Shown here: positions 16,274 through 24,179 of the stretch, piece after piece
Layout: each line of letters begins with the position of its first letter
Position numbering within the stretch: position 1 is the stretch's first letter
Source of the DNA: UBA4658 sp002405485
Lineage (GTDB): Bacteria; Planctomycetota; Phycisphaerae; Phycisphaerales; UBA1924
Reading direction: 5' to 3'
Length of the DNA stretch: 24,451 bases
Assembly (NCBI GenBank): GCA_036823255.1
Contig: DAISGC010000062.1
Coordinates: 1 to 24,451, forward strand
Position numbers and translations under genes: made by a program
The notes under the pieces: model-generated
Databases searched by the model: none
Seen by the model: only the letters and a program-made list of their open reading frames with translations
Told to the model about the DNA's origin: nothing

Positions 16274-16490
16274 GCTCGAGGCAGGTCTTCCGGCTCAGGC
16301 CCCAGAGACGCCGCGGACTCGGCCTTCCCATTCGGACGACGGGTGTCGGCCGAACAGTGGCACGCATGGAGTCCACGGACAAGGGCCATTACGGCGGCGC
16401 GTCCGCGGTGGAATTGATCCGAGCCCGCCCATCGGCACAGCCAGATCGCACCACACTTCCCTTTTCAATCGCCGCGCCAGGAGTTCTCAT
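16274..16490 (-). ncRNA. Cobalamin (B12) riboswitch
   Basis: The minus strand matches the cobalamin riboswitch core element by element in the right order: TTGAAAAGGGAAG then GGTGCGATCTGG (16468-16441); GGACGCGCCGCCGTAATGG (16403-16385); GCCACTG (16362-16356), TTCGG...CCGAATGGGAAGGC (to ~16322); and AGCCGGAAGACCTGCC (16295-16280), against AAGCCCGAAGACCTGCC in E. coli btuB. The exact 5' boundary of P1 is not certain. It sits in the leader between a promoter at ~16549 and the start of the PEP-CTERM gene. Family knowledge: adenosyl- or other cobalamins bind and switch expression off. The expression platform lies in the following ~180 nt; I could not identify it. Confidence 0.92.
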
Positions 16491-16521
16491 CGCTGGAGCG
16501 GTGATCACCAAGAGCGGGAGC

Positions 16522-16549
16522 AGCGTACCACGAACGATTCGGGTGTCAA
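16522..16549 (-). promoter_or_regulatory. Promoter of the B12-riboswitch operon
   Basis: On the minus strand a perfect -35 TTGACA (16549-16544), 16-nt spacer, then TACGCT (16527-16522) as -10. Transcription would start at ~16515, just upstream of the riboswitch aptamer, as expected for a leader RNA. Confidence 0.65.
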
Positions 16550-16613
16550 GGTGCGGTCAGAATGAACGGATTGGGCCTCATCGCCGCTGCGACCGGGCAT
16601 GGGTCGTGCACGG

Positions 16614-16637
16614 GGCTCGGGCGGTCGAGCCCGAGTT
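16614..16637 (-). terminator. Candidate hairpin terminator after the C45 gene
   Basis: CTCGGGC-TCGACC-GCCCGAG on the minus strand gives a 7-bp stem and 6-nt loop starting ~7 nt after the stop of the C45-family gene. There is no T tract, so termination is uncertain, but the position between that gene and the riboswitch promoter fits. Confidence 0.4.
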
Positions 16638-16641
16638 GCGG

Positions 16642-17793
16642 TCAGTCCCATCGGCATCGGATCTCGCGCCATGTGCCGTTGCTGGCCGCGGGGCAGGCGC
16701 CGGAGGCGAAGTGGATCACCCGGTGTGCCGGATCGGCCACGGCGGAGTAGATGGTGCGGAGGTCGGCGGACATGGCGGTGTCGCGCATCTCGACCCACTC
16801 GTCGGCGAGGATCTCGGCGAGATCGTGCGGACACTCTTCTGGATGGGCGGACTCGAGAATGTCCAGCACACGAGCGCAGCGCGTGACCGTGGACCCGTGG
16901 CGCCGGACCCGCGCGGGATCCGTGAGCGCGTCATGCGGGTGCTTGTGTCTGCAGTGGTTGGTCGCCACCAGAGCCGGGCGGCCGCCGATGGACCATGGAT
17001 CCACTCTCTTGAAGCTCGAGCGAGAGCACTCGTAGATGGCGGCGTGCCCCGTGCGCGAGCACGCGGCAAAGAGGATCACCCCGCGATCTCGATCCGTGCG
17101 CTGGATGAAACGCTCCAGATCCTCGAGCGAAGCGCAGGTCTCCAACGCCTCACGCATCCAGAAGAGCCAACTGATGCAGCTCACGCCCGCTCGCGGCTCA
17201 TCCCGGGCGAGCAGGGTGTGCATGTGCATCCAGAGTCCCTCGGCGTTCATGCCGGTGTCGGCGTCGATGTCGCCCATGATGCCCACGCAGACGCAGGGAA
17301 TGCGGTGCGGCACGGCGTGGAAGACGGCGGCGGTGCCGCGAGAGAGCGTCTGCACATACCAGTCACAGTTGCGCGCCGTCCAGGGACGACGGTCCTGCCA
17401 GACAACCAAGCCGGTGCACATCGGGCCGCGCTCCCCGATGAGCTGCGCCGGCGACTGCAACTCAGGAGGACCGATCGCCGCGTGATGGTCGCCGCCGGGT
17501 CTGGGTGCGGCGATGTCGGCGTACAGCCACTCCCGCACCGCAGCCTCGGTCACCCCGGCGCCCGAGGCCATCGCGGCGATCTGGAGCTGATACCGCTCCG
17601 GCAACCGCGACGCCCACGCCGCCGCACTCAGAGTGAGATGCTCCGGATCGGTCCGATTGATCCGCAGGAACGGGTGCACATACGCGTGGCGTGCCGCGGG
17701 TGCAAGCAGCTCCCGGCACGCTCGGCCATAGGCATGCCCGGCGTCCTGGATCGCTCCGGGTAAGCGCACTTCGTGGAAGGACGTGCAGAGCAT
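16642..17793 (-). CDS. C45-family autoproteolytic acyltransferase/hydrolase
   Basis: 383-aa protein of the acyl-CoA:6-aminopenicillanate acyltransferase (AAT, peptidase C45) superfamily of N-terminal nucleophile hydrolases. The mark is RGPMCTGLVVWQ with C126 as predicted autocleavage site and nucleophile, followed by WTARNCDWYV (the R-N-x-D-W pattern) and MGDIDADTGMNAEGLWMHMH. LVATNHCRHKHPHD and YSAVADPAHRVIHFA follow later. Cleavage before C126 would give an unusually long ~125-residue alpha chain and a ~258-residue beta chain. Members hydrolyse or transfer acyl groups on amides; the substrate is unknown. It starts 9 nt after the preceding gene, as the last gene of an HTH / hypothetical / C45 operon. 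Confidence 0.8.
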   Translation of the reverse strand: MLCTSFHEVRLPGAIQDAGHAYGRACRELLAPAARHAYVHPFLRINRTDPEHLTLSAAAWASRLPERYQLQIAAMASGAGVTEAAVREWLYADIAAPRPGGDHHAAIGPPELQSPAQLIGERGPMCTGLVVWQDRRPWTARNCDWYVQTLSRGTAAVFHAVPHRIPCVCVGIMGDIDADTGMNAEGLWMHMHTLLARDEPRAGVSCISWLFWMREALETCASLEDLERFIQRTDRDRGVILFAACSRTGHAAIYECSRSSFKRVDPWSIGGRPALVATNHCRHKHPHDALTDPARVRRHGSTVTRCARVLDILESAHPEECPHDLAEILADEWVEMRDTAMSADLRTIYSAVADPAHRVIHFASGACPAASNGTWREIRCRWD

Positions 17794-17802
17794 CGTGAAC
17801 GA

Positions 17803-18405
17803 TCACCCACCGGCGCGGCGCTGACGCTGCCGGTTCGTCGAGCCGGGCTTCATCGATTCGGGCTCTGCCAGTTGGACATCTGAGGGTCCGTCGGGAGCAT
17901 CGCCTTGCCGCTGATAGGTGCGGACGACCTGCTCCACAAAGCCCTCGCGCTGCCGAGGGGGATACACGACGTGCACCTGCCGCTCTTCGGCGCGATCGTC
18001 GGGCGGAATTGCCGGCAGGTCGATCGGATGCTCGCGGGCACCGCGGGGATCGATCGGTTCGGCAAGCGAGCTTGTGCCGGAATAGGCATCGACGATGGCC
18101 CGTTCCACGCGCGCCACCACCGCAGACCGCTCCTCCCCGGGCACGAGCAGCAGAGCCGAGAGCCAGCGCCGGGCCAGCTCGGGCGTGAGCGGACGAAGAA
18201 GCTCGACGAGCAGACGCACGTGATCGCTCGGCAGCAGCGTGCCGGGGGCCACGCCTCCGGAGCGGAGCTTGACGAGCGCATCGGCGGCGTGGGCTCGCTC
18301 CGCGGCGAGATCCTCCGGCGTCGATCGCACCGGCCTGGAACCGGACCGCTTCGGCGAGCCGCCGGATGCCGATCGCGATCGCTTGCCGGAACGACGCTTA
18401 GCCAT
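17803..18405 (-). CDS. Hypothetical protein with basic, disordered ends
   Basis: 200-aa protein that I do not recognise. Residues 1-~35 are very basic and Ser/Gly-rich (MAKRRSGKRSRSASGGSPKR), the centre (~38-115) is helical and Leu/Ala/Arg-rich (HVRLLVELLRPLTPELARRWLSALL), and the C terminus is polar and basic (STNRQRQRRAGG). Nucleic-acid binding is possible but not shown. The ATG at 18405 overlaps the end of the HTH gene by 8 nt, arguing for a real, translationally coupled gene; an in-frame ATG at 18465 has less support. Confidence 0.7.
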   Translation of the reverse strand: MAKRRSGKRSRSASGGSPKRSGSRPVRSTPEDLAAERAHAADALVKLRSGGVAPGTLLPSDHVRLLVELLRPLTPELARRWLSALLLVPGEERSAVVARVERAIVDAYSGTSSLAEPIDPRGAREHPIDLPAIPPDDRAEERQVHVVYPPRQREGFVEQVVRTYQRQGDAPDGPSDVQLAEPESMKPGSTNRQRQRRAGG

Positions 18406-18910
18406 GGATGCTCTGCTCGGGCACGGCGGGCGCCACGGCCCGACCGATGCGAACGACATGATCATGCGAGGATCGCGCGTCCACGCTGGCCGGCGACGGT
18501 GACGATTGGGCGGGTCCGCCGGCCGACGCGCTCTGGGCCGTGCGCAGACCGTGTGCGTCCGCCCGCAGCAGCGTCTCCAGAGACTGCACGTACATCTCCA
18601 GTCGCTCCACGCGTTCGGTGAGCCGCTCGAGCGTGGTAGCCATGGCGTTGAGCAGTTCCGCCGCCGACGCCTCCTGCAGCGCGTGCTTGCGAATCTCCTG
18701 GCGACGCATCGGCCCGCGCCCGGTGAGCAGCCACTCGCCGTTGATCATGAACCGGTCGCAGATCGCCGACAGAAACTCGACGCTCGGGGCCTGCCCGGTG
18801 ACGTAACGGCGGATGGTCTCGGCGTTGGAGCCGGTCAGCTCTCCAAGCTGCCGGTACGACTGCCCGGCAACCACGGAGCGAAGGCGTTCGTGCAGCGGAG
18901 ACAACTCCAT
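18398..18910 (-). CDS. Helix-turn-helix (XRE-like) DNA-binding protein
   Basis: 170-aa protein. Residues ~5-60 form an XRE/Cro-like helix-turn-helix: LHERLRSVVAGQSYRQLGELTGSNAETIRRYVTGQAPSVEFLSAICDRFMINGEWLLTGRGPM, the last part being the usual end of such domains in phage-repressor-like proteins. Residues ~75-120 look like a coiled coil (ATTLERLTERVERLEMYVQSLETLL), probably for oligomerisation; the C-terminal ~45 residues are Ser/Pro/Ala-rich. I chose the ATG at 18910, where a -10 hexamer ends 7 nt upstream; the much longer open frame beyond is a shadow of eamA. First gene of the HTH / hypothetical / C45 operon, which it may autoregulate (inference). Confidence 0.8.
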   Translation of the reverse strand: MELSPLHERLRSVVAGQSYRQLGELTGSNAETIRRYVTGQAPSVEFLSAICDRFMINGEWLLTGRGPMRRQEIRKHALQEASAAELLNAMATTLERLTERVERLEMYVQSLETLLRADAHGLRTAQSASAGGPAQSSPSPASVDARSSHDHVVRIGRAVAPAVPEQSIHG

Positions 18911-18917
18911 GGCCAAG

Positions 18918-18946
18918 AAGGTACCGGATGCGCTGGCAAGGAGCAA
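18918..18946 (-). promoter_or_regulatory. Candidate promoter of the HTH operon
   Basis: TTGCTC (18946-18941), 17-nt spacer, TACCTT (18923-18918); 7 nt then separate the -10 from the ATG at 18910, so the transcript would be leaderless. No Shine-Dalgarno sequence is present. Confidence 0.5.
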
Positions 18947-19017
18947 GCCCGATGCGGGGATCGACCTCCCGCGCGACCACCCGACCGGCCGTCCGAGGCG
19001 GAGCGGGGTCCGGCGGA

Positions 19018-19046
19018 TACGGATCGGCCATGATGCCCGGTATGCT
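19018..19046 (+). promoter_or_regulatory. Candidate promoter of eamA-like gene
   Basis: TATGCT (19041-19046) lies 5 nt before the ATG at 19052; the -35 (TACGGA, 19018-19023) is weak. Again a likely leaderless start, divergent from the HTH promoter ~70-120 bp away. Confidence 0.35.
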
Positions 19047-19051
19047 CTGGC

Positions 19052-19591
19052 ATGGCTGCGATTCTCTGCGCGATTCTGGCGGGCCTTTGCTGGGGTGTGG
19101 GCGAGATCTTCACCAAGGGCGCGATCAACACCAAAGAGATCGGTCCCCTCGGCACCGCGCTGATTCGCGCCGCCGTCACCCTCCCGCTTGCGCTCGCCGG
19201 CTTTCTGGTCGCCCACCTTGTGCTCAAGACCGAGCCGCAGCTCTGGTGGAAGGCGGCCGACGCCGGGGGCATGAAGATGTCCACCTGGGCGAAGGTCATC
19301 CTCGGATCGGGTGTGCTTGCAGGGTTTGCCGGAGTCTTCTTCTTCTACATCGGGCTGTCCCTGCCCGGAGGCGACATCAGCAAGCTGCGTCCGATCGCCT
19401 TTGCGCTTGCGCCGGCGACGGCGGTGCTGCTGGGCTGGTGGCTGCTGGGCGAGGAGATGACCATCAAGAAGGGCGTCGCGGTCGTGCTCATCGTGATCGG
19501 GATCGTGATGCTCGCCGGGGGAAAGAAGAGCGCGGTTGATCACACATCGAGAAAGAACGCCGCCGCGTCAACCGGCGTCGCCGAGAGCTGA
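19052..19591 (+). CDS. Half-size EamA/DMT-family transporter
   Basis: 179-aa membrane protein with a single EamA domain. Hydrophobic segments at ~2-20 (AAILCAILAGLCWGVGEIFTKGA, the usual first helix with conserved W-G), ~37-57, ~83-105 (VLAGFAGVFFFYIGLSLPGGD), ~112-130 (FALAPATAVLLGWWLLGEEM, the family motif with E) and ~135-155 (GVAVVLIVIGIVMLAGG). Full-size drug/metabolite transporters have two such domains (~300 aa), so this one probably works as a dimer. Substrate unknown. The C terminus is short and polar. Convergent with the asparaginase gene, 6 nt apart. Confidence 0.85.
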   Translation: MAAILCAILAGLCWGVGEIFTKGAINTKEIGPLGTALIRAAVTLPLALAGFLVAHLVLKTEPQLWWKAADAGGMKMSTWAKVILGSGVLAGFAGVFFFYIGLSLPGGDISKLRPIAFALAPATAVLLGWWLLGEEMTIKKGVAVVLIVIGIVMLAGGKKSAVDHTSRKNAAASTGVAES

Positions 19592-19600
19592 GCCGGCTCA
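19589..19600. repeat. 12-bp palindrome formed by two convergent stop codons
   Basis: TGAGCCGGCTCA is a perfect palindrome whose two ends are the TGA stops of the eamA-like gene (plus) and the asparaginase gene (minus). Too tight for a normal hairpin loop; no terminator with a T tract is visible between the two genes. Confidence 0.5.
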
Positions 19601-20194
19601 ATGGCCCCGCGGGCCCGCGCCCGCCCGATCCGCACCGGAGTCGGCCACGAACGTCCCGCGTTCCCGATCCTTCCGCACTCCTGGGAACTCCAGCACCCGC
19701 CCGTGCGCGACGCAGTAGACCCCCGGCCCCAGCACTCCCACGGCGAACATCGCCTCCGTCAGGTTCTGCAGCGCGTCGGACCGCACCATCTCGAACGGTC
19801 GCATCGCGCCCGTGAGCACGATGGGCACGGCGATGCCCTGAAGGTGCGACAGGATGTACTGGCCCGTCACCGTCAGCGTGTCGGTGCCGTGCAGGATCAC
19901 CACGCCCCGTGTGGGCGGCCTCGCCGCGCGGGACGCCGGATCGCCGTGGGCCGCGGGGGACGGCCGATCGGCTCCGCAGGCATCCAGAGCCTTGACGATC
20001 GACTCCCGGTCCTCGTCGGTCATGTGCAGCGAGTCTTTGCTGAGCAGCTCGATGATCGAGACCGCAGTGTCCTCCAGTCGCAGCCGGGCGAGCATGCGCC
20101 GAACAACGCTCTTGCGGTTGCTGAGCTCGCCGGTCATCTCGTCATAGGTCTTCTCAATCGTGCCGCCGGTGGTGATGAGGGTGATCTGTCGCAT
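19598..20194 (-). CDS. Single-domain asparaginase-family protein
   Basis: 198-aa protein that corresponds to the N-terminal domain of type I/II asparaginases only. It begins RQITLITTGGTIEKTYDE, with T12 of TGGTI as the predicted nucleophile; VVILHGTDTLTVTGQYIL carries the second conserved H-G-T-D-T motif; VLTGAMRPFEMVRSDALQNL and GVYCVAHGRVLEFPGVRKDRERGTF complete the fold. The C-terminal domain of full-length enzymes (~330 aa) is absent, as in a known family of short members, so asparagine hydrolysis is likely but not certain. I chose the ATG at 20194; a TTG at 20218 is in frame. No link to asnS beyond sharing a window. Confidence 0.82.
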   Translation of the reverse strand: MRQITLITTGGTIEKTYDEMTGELSNRKSVVRRMLARLRLEDTAVSIIELLSKDSLHMTDEDRESIVKALDACGADRPSPAAHGDPASRAARPPTRGVVILHGTDTLTVTGQYILSHLQGIAVPIVLTGAMRPFEMVRSDALQNLTEAMFAVGVLGPGVYCVAHGRVLEFPGVRKDRERGTFVADSGADRAGAGPRGH

Positions 20195-20436
20195 GGTGAA
20201 GGGGCGAATCTGCGGCAAAGGAGAGGGGCCAGGAGACTCCGCGAATGGTACAGGGGTTCTCCTCGGGCGATGGAGAGCGATCGGACCAGACCCTCGACGC
20301 GAGTCCCTTCCCCCACGCCAAAGGCCCCGGCAGCGACGGAGTCCTTCGCGGGATCGCTTTTCACGACGCGGGCTCCTACCCTTGCGCTCGGCGCGTGCTT
20401 CGAGGCAGGTTGCCCAGAAGCGCGAACCGACATGTT

Positions 20437-20509
<73 letters not shown>

Positions 20510-20585
20510 TTCCTCGGCCCGCCGACCGTCGGCGGGCCGCTTGGTGTTCCGGCGGCGGCCCGCCGGGGTGGGCGGAGGTGGGTGC

Positions 20586-23500
20586 GTGGTGAGCGTCGCA
20601 GCGGTTCAATCTCGGCTGTTGGTCCTGCATGCGCAGTGGTCGGACGGCTGCATCCACCTCTGGGGCGAGCGTGTCCTTGGCACTTTCGAGCGTCCCGCAT
20701 CCGCACAGGGCGGCCCGGGCGATGCACGGACCCCCGACCGTGCCGTGCCCTCAGCGCATCCCGGCGCGGCGACCGCGTCGGAGCTGCGTCAAGCGCTGGG
20801 GATGATCGCGCAGGCGACCGGCCCGAACGATGAGCCCGCCATTGAGGAGGGCTCTCTTGTCCTCCGCCTGCCCGCGGCCGAGGGCGTTCCGCTTCCGAGC
20901 CCGCACGTCGCGCACGCGATGGGCGGCGTTCGGAGCCGCACGCAAGAGGCACATCACGACCTGGCCAGCGAAGAGACGGACCTCGGGGGCGTGGACTTCG
21001 AGGATCCGGAGGTGGACCGCCCTGCCGAGTCTGGCAGCGCCGACACGCCGGACTCGGCCGCCGCGCCGATCGCGGACGCGCCACAACCGCAAATCACGCT
21101 GCTGGATGTGCGTGTGCCGACACTCAAGGTTCGTCCAAGAGACATCCCCCGCGTGCTGGACGCGCTGGAGGAATCGGCGGATCAGGAGACCGATGACGCG
21201 CTTGTCGCGGCGGAGTCGATGCACTTCTTCGCGGCGGCGGGCCGTTTCGTCCGACATCTGCTGTCTCAGCAGCGGTTCGTGCCCATGCTGCAGCAGGACG
21301 CGACCGGGACGCTCTCGGGTGTCTGGCAGCCGTGGCTCGCCGACGAGCACACGGCGACACGCGTGCAGACGCTGCTGAAGGCGATGCCCCGGTCCTGCCG
21401 TGCCGCGGTGGACGTCTTCGAGCATGATCCGTGGGCCATTCTGGACGACTTTCTGCTGCGCGTGGGTGACGCGCTCTGCCGGCGCGTGCTCGCCAGAGAG
21501 CAGATGCGCGACGCCATCGACGGACGCGATCCCTCGGCGGATCCGCACGTCACCTGGCTCTCCGGTCTGCTCGATGAGCGCGCCGAGATCGACGCCCGTC
21601 CCGGGCCGCGCAACGACCTGATCAAGGGCGCTCGGCGGTGGGTCGGCGGGCTGGAAGAGCGCGGCAGCGGAGCGGCATGGCGGCTGCTGCTGAAGCTGTC
21701 GGAACCGCTGGATCTTCGCGACCTTGGAGCTCCGGATCCGACCAGCGGGGCCCAGATCGACGCGGTGGACAAGGTTCGCTGGACGCTGTCACTGCACTTG
21801 CAGTCGGTGATGTCACCCGAGGTCGTCGTGGACGCCTCCGACATCTGGCTCCTCCCGCCGGGGGCAGCGAGCGGCGAGGGCCAGCGCATCGAGCAACCGC
21901 AGGAGCTGCTCCTCTCGGAGCGGGGGCGGGCCGCGCGCCTGTACAAGAAGCTCGAGAAGGTTCTCGAGCAGGCCGAGCCGACCGAGATCGATCTGTCAAC
22001 CAGCGACGCGTACAAGTTCCTTCGGGAGGTGCGGCCCGTGCTCATGGAGCAGGGGTACAACGTCGCCGCGCCCGAGTGGTGGGACTCGCCGACGGTCCGG
22101 CTGGGCGCCAAGCTCATCGTGCAGAGCGAGGACGTCGATCTGTCGACGATCGGCGCGGTGGGCCTTGGCGCGCCCGGTGCGGCGGGAAGCAGCACGCCCA
22201 AGCTCGGGCTCTCGTCGCTCGTGAGCTATCGCTGGCAGATCGCCGTGGGCGAGACCAATCTGACGCTGGAGCAGTTCGAGCGGCTCGCCGCCCAGCACTC
22301 GCCGCTCATCCGCCTGAACGGTCGCTGGGTCGAGATCCGACCAGAGGACGTCAAGGCCGCGATCAAGTTCATCCGCGAGAACCAGGGTTCGGGTGAGACC
22401 GCTGGAAAGATGGAAGTCGGCCGAGCGCTTCGGCTTGCCTATGCCAGCGACGTCAGAGACACCGGCATCCCGATCCTCGGGATGGAGGCGACGGGCTGGG
22501 TGGACGCGGTCTTCGGCGACGCCGCGGCCAACACCAAGATGCCCATGCTCGAATCCCCGCAGGGGTTCGTGGGCACGCTTCGGGCATATCAGCTCAAGGG
22601 GCTGTCCTGGCTGGCATTCCTGGACAAGCTCGGGCTCGGCGCGTGCCTTGCCGACGACATGGGCCTTGGCAAGACGGTGCAGCTCCTCGCATTGCTCGCG
22701 CACGAGCGATCGCTCGCGGTGCAGCACGCCCAGGCGCACGGCCTGGCCAGGCCCGCGCACTCGCCCACGCTTCTGATTGTCCCGATGTCGGTCGTCGCCA
22801 ACTGGGTGCACGAGGCCAAGCGGTTCACACCCGACCTCCGCGTGCTGGTGCACCACGGGCTCACACGGCAGATGGGCGAGTCGCTCCTGCAGACGGCCCT
22901 GGAGAACGACATCGTCGTGACGACCTATGCCCTTGCCCACCGCGACCGCGAGCCGCTGAGCAAGGTGCCCTGGGGCCGAGTCGTGCTCGATGAGGCCCAG
23001 AACATCAAGAATCCGACGGCCAAGCAGACGCGGGCGATCCACTCCATCCCCGCGCCGAGGCGCTTCGCCCTCACCGGCACGCCGCTGGAGAACCGACTCA
23101 TCGAGCTGTGGTCGATCATGGACTTCCTGAATCCGGCCTATCTCGGGCCGGCAGGAGAGTTCCGATCCAGGTTCGCAGTGCCGATCGAGCGCTACCACGA
23201 CAAGCTCCGCGGGCAGCAGCTCCGAGGGCTGGTGCAGCCGTTCATCCTCCGGCGACTCAAGAGCGATCCGACGGTCATCACCGATCTTCCCGACAAGGTC
23301 GAGAGCAAGGAATACTGCTATCTCACGCCCGAGCAGGCCACGCTCTACCAGACCTGCGTCGCCGACATGCTCGGGGCCGCCGAGCGGGCCGAGGGCATCC
23401 AGCGCCGGGGCGTGGTGCTCGCGGGGCTCATCAAGCTCAAGCAGATCTGCAACCACCCGGCCCACTTCCTCAAGGAGTTCGGGGAGAGCGCGTCGAACAT

Positions 23501-24179
23501 CCCCACGATCGCTCCGGGCCGCTCCGGCAAGACCCAGCGCCTCGTCGAGATGCTCCAGGAGGTCGTCGCCGCAGGTGACAAGGCCCTGGTCTTCACCCAG
23601 TTCCGACAGATGTCCCTGCTGCTGGCCTCGATGCTCCGCCAGACGCTGGATCGCGAGGTGCTTCTCCTGCACGGCGGCACGTCGCCGGCGCAGCGTCAGA
23701 ACATCATCGCCGAGTTCCAGGGCGATAAGAGCAAGATGAGCAAGGTCCGCCCTGGCAACGCCCCGGCTCCGCCCGTGCTCATCCTCTCGCTCAAGGCCGG
23801 CGGCGTCGGTCTGAACCTGACCGCGGCGAACCACGTCTTCCACTTTGACCGCTGGTGGAACCCCGCCGTCGAGAGCCAGGCCACCGACCGTGCCTATCGC
23901 ATCGGGCAGACGCGCACCGTGCAGGTCCACAAGTTCGTCGTCAGCGGCACGCTGGAAGAGCGCATCGATCAGATGATCGAGGAGAAGACCGAGCTCGCCG
24001 ACCAGATCATCGGTCACGGGGAGAACTGGCTCACCGAGCTCTCCACGTCGCAGCTCCGCGACCTGCTCACGCTCCGTGCCGACGCCGTCGAAACCGACGC
24101 CGACGACACGCTTGCGTCCACCGCTGTCGAGCGAGGTGCATCCGGAGGTGCGTCGGCGGGTCTGGAGGCGCTGCCATGA
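20586..24179 (+). CDS. SNF2-family DEAD/DEAH-box helicase
   Basis: 1197-aa Swi2/Snf2 ATPase of the large bacterial type. Residues 1-~480 are a poorly conserved region, followed by a SNF2-associated domain (~540-600: LVSYRWQIAVGETNLTLEQFERLAAQ ... EDVKAAIKFI). The motor begins at LRAYQLKGLSWLAFL; motif I LADDMGLGKT (~688), motif Ia LLIVPMSVVANW, motif II DEAQ in VVLDEAQNIKNP (~802), motif III LTGTPLENRLIELWS, motif IV region ALVFTQF (~1001), motif V SLKAGGVGLNLTAANHVFHFDRWWNP, motif VI QATDRAYRIGQTR (~1100). Such proteins move on double-stranded DNA and remodel bound proteins. GTG at 20586 has GGAGG 7 nt upstream; the frame is open back into the tRNA, which cannot be coding. Its stop overlaps the next start (ATGA). 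Confidence 0.92.
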   Translation: MVSVAAVQSRLLVLHAQWSDGCIHLWGERVLGTFERPASAQGGPGDARTPDRAVPSAHPGAATASELRQALGMIAQATGPNDEPAIEEGSLVLRLPAAEGVPLPSPHVAHAMGGVRSRTQEAHHDLASEETDLGGVDFEDPEVDRPAESGSADTPDSAAAPIADAPQPQITLLDVRVPTLKVRPRDIPRVLDALEESADQETDDALVAAESMHFFAAAGRFVRHLLSQQRFVPMLQQDATGTLSGVWQPWLADEHTATRVQTLLKAMPRSCRAAVDVFEHDPWAILDDFLLRVGDALCRRVLAREQMRDAIDGRDPSADPHVTWLSGLLDERAEIDARPGPRNDLIKGARRWVGGLEERGSGAAWRLLLKLSEPLDLRDLGAPDPTSGAQIDAVDKVRWTLSLHLQSVMSPEVVVDASDIWLLPPGAASGEGQRIEQPQELLLSERGRAARLYKKLEKVLEQAEPTEIDLSTSDAYKFLREVRPVLMEQGYNVAAPEWWDSPTVRLGAKLIVQSEDVDLSTIGAVGLGAPGAAGSSTPKLGLSSLVSYRWQIAVGETNLTLEQFERLAAQHSPLIRLNGRWVEIRPEDVKAAIKFIRENQGSGETAGKMEVGRALRLAYASDVRDTGIPILGMEATGWVDAVFGDAAANTKMPMLESPQGFVGTLRAYQLKGLSWLAFLDKLGLGACLADDMGLGKTVQLLALLAHERSLAVQHAQAHGLARPAHSPTLLIVPMSVVANWVHEAKRFTPDLRVLVHHGLTRQMGESLLQTALENDIVVTTYALAHRDREPLSKVPWGRVVLDEAQNIKNPTAKQTRAIHSIPAPRRFALTGTPLENRLIELWSIMDFLNPAYLGPAGEFRSRFAVPIERYHDKLRGQQLRGLVQPFILRRLKSDPTVITDLPDKVESKEYCYLTPEQATLYQTCVADMLGAAERAEGIQRRGVVLAGLIKLKQICNHPAHFLKEFGESASNIPTIAPGRSGKTQRLVEMLQEVVAAGDKALVFTQFRQMSLLLASMLRQTLDREVLLLHGGTSPAQRQNIIAEFQGDKSKMSKVRPGNAPAPPVLILSLKAGGVGLNLTAANHVFHFDRWWNPAVESQATDRAYRIGQTRTVQVHKFVVSGTLEERIDQMIEEKTELADQIIGHGENWLTELSTSQLRDLLTLRADAVETDADDTLASTAVERGASGGASAGLEALP

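Noticed and set aside
16042..17763. Plus-strand ORF of 573 codons opposite the C45 gene and riboswitch
   Set aside because: It covers a strongly matched riboswitch and a recognised minus-strand enzyme; composition is shadow-like and no start site is supported.
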